Shown here one piece after another: positions 27,422 to 34,715 of a stretch of 64,000 nucleotides of DNA. The notes beneath the pieces are model-generated. The model searched no databases. It saw nothing but the letters and a program-made list of their open reading frames with translations, and had not been told where the DNA came from. Each line of letters starts with the position of its first letter. The stretch's first letter is position 1. Origin of the DNA: DASSNU01 sp035701265 (lineage in GTDB: Bacteria; Gemmatimonadota; Gemmatimonadetes; Gemmatimonadales; Gemmatimonadaceae). Location of the stretch: the NCBI GenBank assembly GCA_035701265.1, contig DASSNU010000015.1, forward strand, positions 248,001 to 312,000, read 5' to 3'. The translations under genes and the position numbers were made by a program.

Positions 27422-28123
27422 TCAGAATCTCGCAATGCGCTCACCGTCCGGCAGCCGCTCGCCAAGCTGTTGCAAGGTCACTTCGCGCGCGTTCAACGTG
27501 GTGAGATAGTAGCGGTTGATGACGGGATCGTGCGGCGTCTCGTTCACCGCCTCGCGCGCCACGTCGGCCATGGCATCGAGCGCGGCAAGCCGGCTGCGAT
27601 AGACGGCCGGATCGTCCGGCACGCGCGACGCGCTGTCGTGCGACTGCAAGTAGGCGAGCGCGAACTGGTACGTCTGCTGCGCCTGCATCATCACCGCCTG
27701 CGCCTCCGCCGGAGATGCGAACGCCGTGGTCACGTCGGCCGATTCCCCAGGGAGCGCGCTCGCGCTCCCTGGGGCGGGAACGGCGTCGCGCTGCGCGGTC
27801 CGCCGCCCGATCGCGATTCCGCCAACGAGCAGGAGCACGGCCGCCGCCGCACGGAGCGCGGCGCCGTCGCGAATCCACGATCTCCATCCGGAGGCGCGGA
27901 TCACCCCCTCGGCACGGAGTCCGCGCGCCAGAGTGTCCCAGTCGATCAGCGGCGCGGTGACCGGCGCCGCGTATCCCGAGGAAAGCGCCAGCACGCGGCG
28001 GTGCGCGTCGCGCTCTCGCGCGCACTGCTCGCACGCCGTCAGATGCTCGGCTTCCATGGGCGTCGGCTCCTCGTCGGCCAGCTCGGCCAGCCGTTCAGTA
28101 TCCAGGTGCGACACGATGCTCAC
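27422..28123 (-). CDS. Anti-sigma factor with zinc-finger-like N-terminus, 233 aa
   Basis: The N-terminal part has the zf-HC2 pattern HLTACEQCARERD (His-x3-Cys-x2-Cys), the zinc-binding anti-sigma domain, then a membrane helix (AAAAVLLLVGGIAIG) and a C-terminal helical domain with QAQQTYQFALAYLQSHDSA. Possible starts are GTG 28123 and GTG 28114; both overlap the sigma gene by about 20-30 bp. GGGTGAG before GTG 28114 is the better-placed site. Position directly behind an ECF sigma gene supports pairing. The downstream PDZ gene may belong to the same signalling unit. Confidence 0.85.
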   Translation of the reverse strand: MSIVSHLDTERLAELADEEPTPMEAEHLTACEQCARERDAHRRVLALSSGYAAPVTAPLIDWDTLARGLRAEGVIRASGWRSWIRDGAALRAAAAVLLLVGGIAIGRRTAQRDAVPAPGSASALPGESADVTTAFASPAEAQAVMMQAQQTYQFALAYLQSHDSASRVPDDPAVYRSRLAALDAMADVAREAVNETPHDPVINRYYLTTLNAREVTLQQLGERLPDGERIARF

Positions 28124-28688
28124 CCGTCGTTGCCGGCGTGGGTCCTTCCGTGAGGTGCGCGAGCAGCCGGCGAAGCTTCGCGCGTGCCTTGAACAGTTGA
28201 GACTTCGACGCGCCCGCCGTGATGCCGAGCGCCCTGCCGATGTCCTCGTGCGTGTATCCTTCGACGTCGTGCAGCAGGAAGACGGTCCGCGCTCCCGCCG
28301 GGAGCTGCGCCGCCGCCTCGGCAATCGACTCCGCCAGCATCCCCCGCTCCGCGTCCATCTCCACCGCGGCGGCGTCCTCCACGATGTCCACCTCCAGCTT
28401 GGCCAGCCGTCGCACGCGACGCAGCGCGTTCAGCGTGCGGTTCACCGCAATGCGGTGCGCCCACGTGCTGAACTGCGCGTCCCCCCGAAAGCTCTTCAAC
28501 GAGCGAAAGATCTGCATCCACACGTCCTGCGCGATGTCGGCGGCCAGATCCCGATCCCCCGCGAGCCTCAGAATCACCGCATCGATGTGCGGCGAGTACT
28601 GCGACCAGAGCTGTCGCATGGCCCGCTCATCACCCTCGATGGCGCGTCGGATCGTCAGGGTATCGGTCTGCATTCGGTCTCGCTCCAT
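28095..28688 (-). CDS. ECF RNA polymerase sigma factor, 197 aa
   Basis: Region 2: LWSQYSPHIDAVILRLAGDRDLAADIAQDVWMQIF, followed by FSTWAHRIAVNRTLNALRR (recognition helix for the -10 box). Region 4: LPAGARTVFLLHDVEGYTHEDIGRALGITAGASKSQLFKARAKLRRLL, a helix-turn-helix ending in the expected K-S-Q-L-x-x-A-R pattern. Between them is an acidic linker. ATG 28688 has GAGGA upstream; a second ATG at residue 6 is close. Minus-strand operon: sigma, anti-sigma, PDZ protein, then the selenoprotein after a 101-bp gap. Confidence 0.93.
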   Translation of the reverse strand: MERDRMQTDTLTIRRAIEGDERAMRQLWSQYSPHIDAVILRLAGDRDLAADIAQDVWMQIFRSLKSFRGDAQFSTWAHRIAVNRTLNALRRVRRLAKLEVDIVEDAAAVEMDAERGMLAESIAEAAAQLPAGARTVFLLHDVEGYTHEDIGRALGITAGASKSQLFKARAKLRRLLAHLTEGPTPATTGEHRVAPGY

Positions 28689-29045
28689 TGGTCATCCTCG
28701 TGGAGCGGAAGGGTTGCCGCAACTGCACCCGTGCGAGCGTACCGGCGCGAACGCGCATAGTGGCGTTGCCGCCACATCCGTCGGTAGACGTGCGGCTCTC
28801 GTGCATCGCATACAGCCGGATCGTGAGTCTGCGCCCGTCCTCGTGTCCTCCCTCGCACGGTGCCTCCGCGCGCGTCACACCACGTTGAGGCGCTGGGGAG
28901 CGGGCCGAGCGATCGCGGGTCGCGCGTAGCGGGGCACGCTCCGCCACGACTGGCAGGCGGCGTATCCCTTGCACCGATCTGCCCGCGGCCGCTGCCGGAG
29001 CCGCGAAAGCCTCCGCCCGGGTGACCGTAGAAAATCGCGCTCGTC
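28689..29045. other. Divergent intergenic region, left part
   Basis: Upstream of the ECF sigma gene; no gene supported. A hairpin GGAGCCGCGAAAGCCTCC near 28997 has a GAAA tetraloop, but I could not match it to a riboswitch class. The minus-strand sigma promoter should lie here, but no consensus is seen. Confidence 0.35.
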
Positions 29046-29074
29046 TTGACCATGGGGAGGGAAGCTCATATAAT
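29046..29074 (+). promoter_or_regulatory. Consensus sigma-70 promoter TTGACC-N17-TATAAT
   Basis: TTGACC at 29046-29051 and a perfect TATAAT at 29069-29074, exactly 17 nt apart. It is the best promoter match I noticed in this GC-rich window. Transcription should start near 29081 and run to the right, toward the possible small RNA and the serine hydrolase. Confidence 0.7.
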
Positions 29075-29080
29075 GGCCGC

Positions 29081-29222
29081 CCCGACACCCGACAAGTCCC
29101 GCATGTCGCGACGCGACAAGGACGTGCCGAGCCCACCGGGAACTTCCCACCAGAAAAGATAGTACGTAAGGCAGCAAGCGGTCCGGCCAGTGGTGCCGGC
29201 TGCTCTGCTTTTCCTGCTTTTT
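29081..29222 (+). ncRNA. Candidate small RNA or attenuated leader, about 140 nt
   Basis: Downstream of the consensus promoter, the transcript ends in an intrinsic-terminator-like structure: AGCGG/CTGCT and CCGGC/GCCGG stems with a 7-nt loop (29177-29204), followed by T-rich TGCTTTTCCTGCTTTTT up to 29222. No open frame with a ribosome-binding site lies inside. It also has GGGAACTTCCC and other inverted repeats. It could be an independent small RNA or an attenuator leader of the serine hydrolase gene. It does not match SRP RNA, and is far too short for tmRNA or RNase P RNA. Confidence 0.35.
29177..29222 (+). terminator. Putative intrinsic terminator or attenuator
   Basis: Two stacked 5-bp stems, one bulged T, a 7-nt loop and two T tracts within 18 nt after the stem. 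It stands before the serine hydrolase start, so transcription may be attenuated there. Confidence 0.4.
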
Positions 29223-29289
29223 CCGATGTCCCCCCGGCGGCTCCACACCAGCCGTCCGGATGCCGTTGCTGTTCCCCTCGAGGTGTGCC

Positions 29290-30666
29290 GTGGTTCATCT
29301 GCTCCTCGCGCTCGCGATCGCGTCGTCTGGCGACGGTCTTCCCGTCAAAGCCCCCGCTGATGTTGGAATGTCTGCGGCCCGGCTCAAGACCGTGGACCGC
29401 GTGGTGCAGCACGCCATCCGTGCCGGCGGCTTCCCCGGCGCTGCGGTGGTGATCGGGCGAAAGGGCGCGGCCGTGTGGCAGCGCGGCTATGGGCGCCTGG
29501 ACTGGACGTCGTCGAGCCCGCGCGTCTCCCCCACCGAGAGCATCTACGACCTCGCCTCACTCACGAAGGTGATCGGCACCACGACGGCCATCATGGTGCT
29601 GTACGACGAGGGGCGCGTGAAGCTGGACGAGCCGGTGTCCACGTATCTCCCCGCCTTCGGCGGCGGCGAGAAGGACAAGGTGACGGTACGGCTCCTCCTC
29701 ACACACCACTCCGGTCTTCCACCCGACCGGCCGCTCTGGCGGCTCGCGCACTCTCCGGTGGAAGCGCGGCGCATCGTGCTGGAGACGCCGCTCGAGTACA
29801 CCCCGGGGGAGCGCTACGTCTACTCGGACGTCGGCGCCATCCTGCTCGGCATGATCGTCGAGTCGGTATCGGGAATGCCGCTCGACCAGTTCCTGGAGCA
29901 GCGCGTCTTCCAGCCGTTGGGGATGACGAACACGTTCTTCCGTCCCGCCGACTCGCTGCGCTACCGCGTGGCGCCCACCGAGGTGGCGCCGCCGCGCGGC
30001 TACCCGCTGCGCGGCGAGGTGCACGACGAGAACGCGTACGCCCTGGGCGGCGTGGCCGGCCATGCGGGACTGTTCAGCACGGCGTCGGACCTGGCCGTGT
30101 TCGCGCAGATGATGCTGAACGGCGGGGAGTACAACGGCGTCCGCATCGTGGCCGATTCCACCGTCGCGCTCTTCACCACGCAGCAGGCGGGGAACCGCGC
30201 GCTCGGGTGGGCGATGGCCGATGGGACGTGGGGCTCCGGTGACTACCTCAGCCCCAACGCCTTCGGGCACGTGGGCTACACGGGCACGTCCATCTGGATC
30301 GATCCGGACCAGGACATGTTCGTGATCGTGCTGACGAACCGCGTGCACGCTGCGCGCGTGCGCCGTCCGGCCAAGGTCATTGCCGACATCCGCTCCGACG
30401 TGTCCGACGCGGCTGCGCTCGCGGTGATCGAGAATCCCGACCACATCCTGGACATGCCGCGCCGCTTCCGCGCGGATCTCGCCCAGGGGTGGAACCCGCC
30501 GCGCCACACGCGCCGCCGGAGTACGCGCCATCGCACCACACACCGGAAGACGACGGCAAAGCACGCCTCCGCCGCCAAGTCGTCGCCCAAGAAGTCCCCC
30601 GCCAAACACAGCACCAGCGCGGCGTCCTCCAGCGCCGCGCCCGCCAAGAAGTCGTCCTCCCGGTAG
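29290..30666 (+). CDS. Serine hydrolase (class C beta-lactamase/PBP-like) with histone-H1-like tail
   Basis: Family serine hydrolases act on peptide or ester bonds in the periplasm. The catalytic Ser-x-x-Lys is SLTK (residues 90-93), with a YSDVG second motif and HVGYTG third motif, all at usual spacing. I choose GTG 29290 because GAGGTG precedes it and VVHLLLALAIASS makes a compact signal peptide; ATG 29260 is the longer alternative. The odd part is the C-terminus: residues about 405-458 consist almost only of Lys, Arg, Ser, Ala, Pro and His (for example KSSPKKSPAKHSTSA), like a histone H1 tail. Such a tail could bind the anionic wall or nucleic acid; this is unusual in this family. Confidence 0.87.
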   Translation: MVHLLLALAIASSGDGLPVKAPADVGMSAARLKTVDRVVQHAIRAGGFPGAAVVIGRKGAAVWQRGYGRLDWTSSSPRVSPTESIYDLASLTKVIGTTTAIMVLYDEGRVKLDEPVSTYLPAFGGGEKDKVTVRLLLTHHSGLPPDRPLWRLAHSPVEARRIVLETPLEYTPGERYVYSDVGAILLGMIVESVSGMPLDQFLEQRVFQPLGMTNTFFRPADSLRYRVAPTEVAPPRGYPLRGEVHDENAYALGGVAGHAGLFSTASDLAVFAQMMLNGGEYNGVRIVADSTVALFTTQQAGNRALGWAMADGTWGSGDYLSPNAFGHVGYTGTSIWIDPDQDMFVIVLTNRVHAARVRRPAKVIADIRSDVSDAAALAVIENPDHILDMPRRFRADLAQGWNPPRHTRRRSTRHRTTHRKTTAKHASAAKSSPKKSPAKHSTSAASSSAAPAKKSSSR

Positions 30667-30756
30667 CGCGACGCGCCGCAATGTGAGCGGCGCTCCCTTC
30701 CCTTGCCCCGCCCTCGCCGCCCGGCGATGTTGCGACAGGGCAATCAGGGAGATGGG

Positions 30757-31179
30757 ATGGACGAGCACGAGCAAGCGCACACCATGAGCGAGACGGACGG
30801 CCGCGCCGCACCGCGCGACGCTGCGCCGGCAGGGGCGGCCGCACCGGCGGCGACGCACGACGATGCCACCGCAGCCACCCAGGCCGTCACCGAAGATCAG
30901 GTCAAGTCGGCGCTGCGGCACGTGAAAGACCCCGAGCTCAACCTCAACATCCTCGACCTGGGGCTCGTCTACGGCATCACCGTGGAGGGCTCGTCGGTGC
31001 AGGTGGACATGACGCTCACCTCGCCCGGTTGTCCGTCCGGACCGGAGATCATGACGGCTGCGGAGGAGCAGCTTCGCACGCTCCCAGGCGTGGAGGACGT
31101 GAGCGTCAACCTGGTCTGGTCCCCTTTCTGGACGCCGGAGCGCATCGAGCCGCGGATCCGGGCGTACCTGGGGTTCTGA
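30757..31179 (+). CDS. DUF59/MIP18 iron-sulfur assembly factor (SufT-like), 140 aa
   Basis: The start is ATG 30757, following GGGAG; ATG 30784 is possible. After an Ala/Thr-rich leader of about 43 residues comes the DUF59 domain: ALRHVKDPELNLNILDLGLVYG, then VDMTLTSPGCPSGPEIMTAAEEQLRTLPG and VNLVWSPFW. The reactive cysteine stands in the S-P-G-C-P motif. DUF59 proteins aid Fe-S cluster delivery and maturation. It is 19 kb from the suf operon, so pairing with it is inference. Confidence 0.9.
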   Translation: MDEHEQAHTMSETDGRAAPRDAAPAGAAAPAATHDDATAATQAVTEDQVKSALRHVKDPELNLNILDLGLVYGITVEGSSVQVDMTLTSPGCPSGPEIMTAAEEQLRTLPGVEDVSVNLVWSPFWTPERIEPRIRAYLGF

Positions 31180-31241
31180 CGCGCGCGAGGCAGTGTTCGT
31201 GAGCGCGAGCGCGCCACGCGATCCAGCAGGCTACGCCCGCG

Positions 31242-34022
31242 TCACTCCTCGCTCAGCGCCCGGGACGGGCTCACCGCCGACGCGCGCAGCGCGGGCAGGT
31301 AGGCCGCGATTGCGGCGACAGTCACCAGCACCACGCTCCCCACGACGAATGACACCGGATCGGTGGTCGTCACCCCGTACAGGAGTGAGCGCAGCGATCG
31401 TGTCACGGCGGCCGCACCGGCGAGCCCGAGCACGATCCCGATGCCGGCCAGAACCAGCCCCTGCCGCAGCACCATGCGCCGGACGGCGTGCGGCGCCGCA
31501 CCCAGCGCAATGCGGATGCCGAATTCTCTGGTGCGTTGCGTGACCACGTAGCCGATCACGCCGTACAACCCGATGGCGCCGAGGAGGAGCGACACGACGG
31601 CGGCGATCGTGAGGATCGCGACGGTGAACGACGTGTCCGCCATCGACGCGTCCACCACGCTCTCCATGGTCCGTGCGCTGGTGATCGGCACCTCGGGGTA
31701 TGCGCTCCGCACGGCGTTGCGTACTGTGGGAACGACGCTCGCCGCCTCGCCCGATGTCCGCACGACGATCTGCATAGTGGCGATGTGCAATCCATGCACC
31801 GACGCCGTGATGGGGAGATACGCCAGCGGCGTGACGTCGTTGCGAATGCTGATGGTGTGCACGTCTTCCGCGATGCCCACGATGGTCAGCCAGGTGCTGT
31901 CATCCCCGAAGCGGATCTGTTCGCCCAGCGCGTTGTCGTTCAGGAACTGGTGCTCGAAGGTGCGGTTCACCAGCGCGACCGGGCGTGCGTGGTCGACGTC
32001 GCTCCAGTCGAGCGCGCGTCCGCGGAGAACGCGGGTTCCGATGGCCTGCAGGTAATCGCCGGCGACGCCCACGTACATCGCCACCCGCGGAATGGCGCTG
32101 TCCGCCTGCGGGCGTGATCGGATGCGCAGCGACGCCCCGTTCATGGCCTCCGGATCGAGCGGGAGCGCATTCGTCGCTCCCACGGCACGCACGCCAGGGA
32201 GCTGGCCGACCTCGCGCATGATCCGCTGGTAGACGATGGCCTGCTTCGCGTGCTCGGCCGTGCGCCCTGCCGGGTCCGACGCCAGCGCCGGATTCTCGCC
32301 AAGGCTCACGCCGATCGCGGCCGCGTCCTGCGGTTCGATGCCAGGATCCGCGGCGCGCAGCCGGATGAAGCTGCGGAGCAACATCCCGGATCCGGTGAGC
32401 AGCATGAGCGCTAACGCGATCTGGGCGACGATCATCCCCTTGCGTAGACGCTGCCGGTCGCGCCCCGCGGTGCGTCCGCGCCCGTCCGACAGGAGACCGG
32501 ACATCGGCTGGCGGAGGCGGAGGCGCATGGGGAGCACGCCGAACAACACACCGGCGGCGACACTCACCAGCACCGTGAACGCGATCACGGTGGTGTCGAT
32601 GCGCACGTCTTCCAATCGCGGCAGATTCGCCGGCCCCGCCGCCACGATGGCGTGCACCGCCACATACGCGACTACGAGCCCCCATGCGCCCCCCACCGTG
32701 GCGAGGAGCAGGCTCTCCGAGAGGTGCATCGCGGCGATGTCGCGCGCCGATGCGCCAAGCGCCAGGCGCACTCCCACGTCGCGCGTCCTCCCCTCGGCGC
32801 GCACGAGAAACAGGTTGGCGACGCTCGCGCAGGCGACCAGGAGCAGAAAGCCTACCGCGCCCATCACGACCCACAACGTGGTTCGCGCGTCCCCCACCAC
32901 CGCGTCGCGCAGCGACGTGACGCTGGCGCTCCAGCCGATGCGCTTGAGGAGATCGGGCGTCACATCCGGGAACAGCTCGGTGATGCGCGGCTGGAGCGCG
33001 GTGGCCTCGCGCTGCGCCGCAGCGACGTCCGCTCCGGGCGCGAGGCGCGCGATCACACGCGTGCCGAAGGCGCCGAAGCCGTCCTTCTGATCGATCGAGA
33101 GCGGCAGGATGAGGTGGACCTTGGGGCGCTGCGGGAAGACGAAGTGTTCCGGAAGGATGCCGACGATCTCCGTGCTCACGCCGTTCAGGTGCACGCGTCG
33201 GCCGACGACGTCGCGCGATCCTCCGAAGTTGCTCTGCCACGCCGTGTACGTGAGCATGGCGACCGGAGGCGCGCCGGCAGCGCTGTCGTCCGCGGCGAAG
33301 ACGCGCCCCAGCGCGGCACGCACACCCAGCACGTGCAGCAGCGACGGCGTGACGTGCAGCACCTGCACGCGGACGGGCACGATGTCCCCGGTGAGGTTCT
33401 GCGCGTCCACCGTATAGGCGCCGAGCTCCTGGAAGGCGCGGCCGAACCGCTTGTACAGCTCGATCGTCCCGGCCGAGTTCTCCACGGTGGGGAGATTGAT
33501 CCCCGGTGCGTGATGCTGGATGGTCACCAGCTCGTCCGATCGCGGATACGGCAGCGGTCGGATGAGCACGGAATCCACGACGGTGAAGATCGCGACGTTG
33601 GCGCCGATGCCGAGCGCGAGCGTCGCGGCCGCCACGAAGGTGAAGGCCGGTCGTTTGGCGAGCGATCGCGCGGCGAGACGCGCCTCGTGCACCAGAGTGC
33701 GCACGGCCGTGGTCATGGCTGACCCGCGCTCGGGTGCGGGCCATCCGGCAGCGTGGCGCCGGGCGTCGCGCTCCGCCGGAGCTCGGCGCACGAGATCCAT
33801 GCACGCGAGCACGAGCACGCGGAGAACGCCAAGAGTCCCCCCGGTCTCCCACGCACGCGCAGCCATCGTGGCGAACGCGCTGCGCATCTCCTCGCCGTAC
33901 TCCTCGTGCAGCGACGCGGGGAGCGCAAGGCGCGCCATCCGCTGGAAGATCCAGCGTGCCCAGCGGACGCTCAGCCGAGCGCCGTTACGCGTGGCGCTCT
34001 CCGGTGACCCGTCGTTGCTCAT
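31242..34022 (-). CDS. ADOP ABC permease with N-terminal PadR-linked extension, 926 aa
   Basis: A typical ~850-residue duplicated permease core (VHEARLAARSLAKRPAFTFVAAATLALGIGANVAIF; FtsX core LLLVACASVANLFLVRA; final YLPALRASAVSPSRALSEE) is preceded by about 100 extra residues with the pattern LPASLHEEYGEEMRSAFATMAARAWETGG. This N-terminal module is common in ADOP proteins encoded beside PadR regulators. Start ATG 34022 is 3 bp after the PadR stop, so both are coupled. No ATPase gene adjoins. Transport substrate unknown. Confidence 0.9.
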   Translation of the reverse strand: MSNDGSPESATRNGARLSVRWARWIFQRMARLALPASLHEEYGEEMRSAFATMAARAWETGGTLGVLRVLVLACMDLVRRAPAERDARRHAAGWPAPERGSAMTTAVRTLVHEARLAARSLAKRPAFTFVAAATLALGIGANVAIFTVVDSVLIRPLPYPRSDELVTIQHHAPGINLPTVENSAGTIELYKRFGRAFQELGAYTVDAQNLTGDIVPVRVQVLHVTPSLLHVLGVRAALGRVFAADDSAAGAPPVAMLTYTAWQSNFGGSRDVVGRRVHLNGVSTEIVGILPEHFVFPQRPKVHLILPLSIDQKDGFGAFGTRVIARLAPGADVAAAQREATALQPRITELFPDVTPDLLKRIGWSASVTSLRDAVVGDARTTLWVVMGAVGFLLLVACASVANLFLVRAEGRTRDVGVRLALGASARDIAAMHLSESLLLATVGGAWGLVVAYVAVHAIVAAGPANLPRLEDVRIDTTVIAFTVLVSVAAGVLFGVLPMRLRLRQPMSGLLSDGRGRTAGRDRQRLRKGMIVAQIALALMLLTGSGMLLRSFIRLRAADPGIEPQDAAAIGVSLGENPALASDPAGRTAEHAKQAIVYQRIMREVGQLPGVRAVGATNALPLDPEAMNGASLRIRSRPQADSAIPRVAMYVGVAGDYLQAIGTRVLRGRALDWSDVDHARPVALVNRTFEHQFLNDNALGEQIRFGDDSTWLTIVGIAEDVHTISIRNDVTPLAYLPITASVHGLHIATMQIVVRTSGEAASVVPTVRNAVRSAYPEVPITSARTMESVVDASMADTSFTVAILTIAAVVSLLLGAIGLYGVIGYVVTQRTREFGIRIALGAAPHAVRRMVLRQGLVLAGIGIVLGLAGAAAVTRSLRSLLYGVTTTDPVSFVVGSVVLVTVAAIAAYLPALRASAVSPSRALSEE

Positions 34023-34025
34023 CGG

Positions 34026-34379
34026 TCACCCCTGGCTCGCGGCGTACGTCCGTTGCGCAAGGCGTACGAGCCGGCGCAGCCGCTCCGTCTCCGCAGCCAG
34101 CACCTGCCGGCCGAGCGCGGTGAGCTGGTAGTAGCGTCGCCGGCTGTCGTCTCCAGGGGCAGCGGCGGCCGGCGCATCCTCGATGAGCCCTCCGCGCTTC
34201 AGCTCGCGGATGGTGCCATACAGTGTGGCCGGCCACAGGCGCACGTCGCCATCGGTCCGTGTCTCCACCACGCCGCGGATTGCGTATCCGTGTCGCGGCG
34301 CTTCGGCGAGCGCGAGGAGGATGTGGAGCGCGGCAGGCTTGAGCGGGAGGAACCGTTCGATCCGCGTGCGTGGCGGCAT
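34026..34379 (-). CDS. PadR-family transcriptional regulator, 117 aa
   Basis: Winged-helix repressor. Characteristic stretch: FLPLKPAALHILLALAEAPRHGYAIRG, then LWPATLYGTIRELKRGGLIED, then RRRYYQLTALGRQVLAAETERLRRL. PadR dimers release DNA on ligand binding; the regulated gene usually lies next to it. Here the ADOP permease is directly downstream, so the permease operon is the likely target. The next gene on the other side is also an ADOP and is divergently transcribed. Confidence 0.93.
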   Translation of the reverse strand: MPPRTRIERFLPLKPAALHILLALAEAPRHGYAIRGVVETRTDGDVRLWPATLYGTIRELKRGGLIEDAPAAAAPGDDSRRRYYQLTALGRQVLAAETERLRRLVRLAQRTYAASQG

Positions 34380-34395
34380 GAGATCTCAGCGACGA

Positions 34396-34425
34396 GTATG
34401 ACCGGATATATATATGCGTCTATAC
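34396..34425. promoter_or_regulatory. AT-rich palindrome upstream of the PadR gene, candidate operator
   Basis: GTATGAC at 34396-34402 and GTCTATAC at 34418-34425 form an imperfect inverted repeat with ATATATATAT between. An AT-rich island like this stands out in high-GC DNA. It lies 17 bp upstream of the padR start, as expected for an autoregulated PadR operator and promoter. The rest of the gap up to 34715, before the divergent ADOP gene, holds no gene; ATGCAC occurs twice there (near 34600) as a direct repeat. Confidence 0.5.
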
Positions 34426-34715
34426 CCAGTGCGACAAGACGCCGTCTCTGCCGGAGGCGCCGCCTGGGTGCGGGGAGGACGGCCATCCGCTGCGCCGCTG
34501 CCAGGTGCGCCGCAGCGCGAGCCGATCGGTTCCCACGGACGGGATGACGCTGTCCCACGCCCGCCAAGCCGCCGCGCGCGCCGCATCCGCGCGCCGCACA
34601 CAATGCACGGAGTACCATGCACTTGCGTCCGGCCTGGCGGACGGCACATACGGTGCCTCCTTCAGGTGCGAGTCCACACCCACACGCCCACTCTCCCCCC
34701 TCCGGCAGACGCGCG

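Noticed and set aside
28960..29060. Riboswitch (cyclic-di-GMP type) upstream of the serine hydrolase
   Set aside because: GCGAAAGCC and CGGGTGACCG recall parts of GEMM elements, but the two conserved stems and the CACGCACAGGGCAAACC core are missing.
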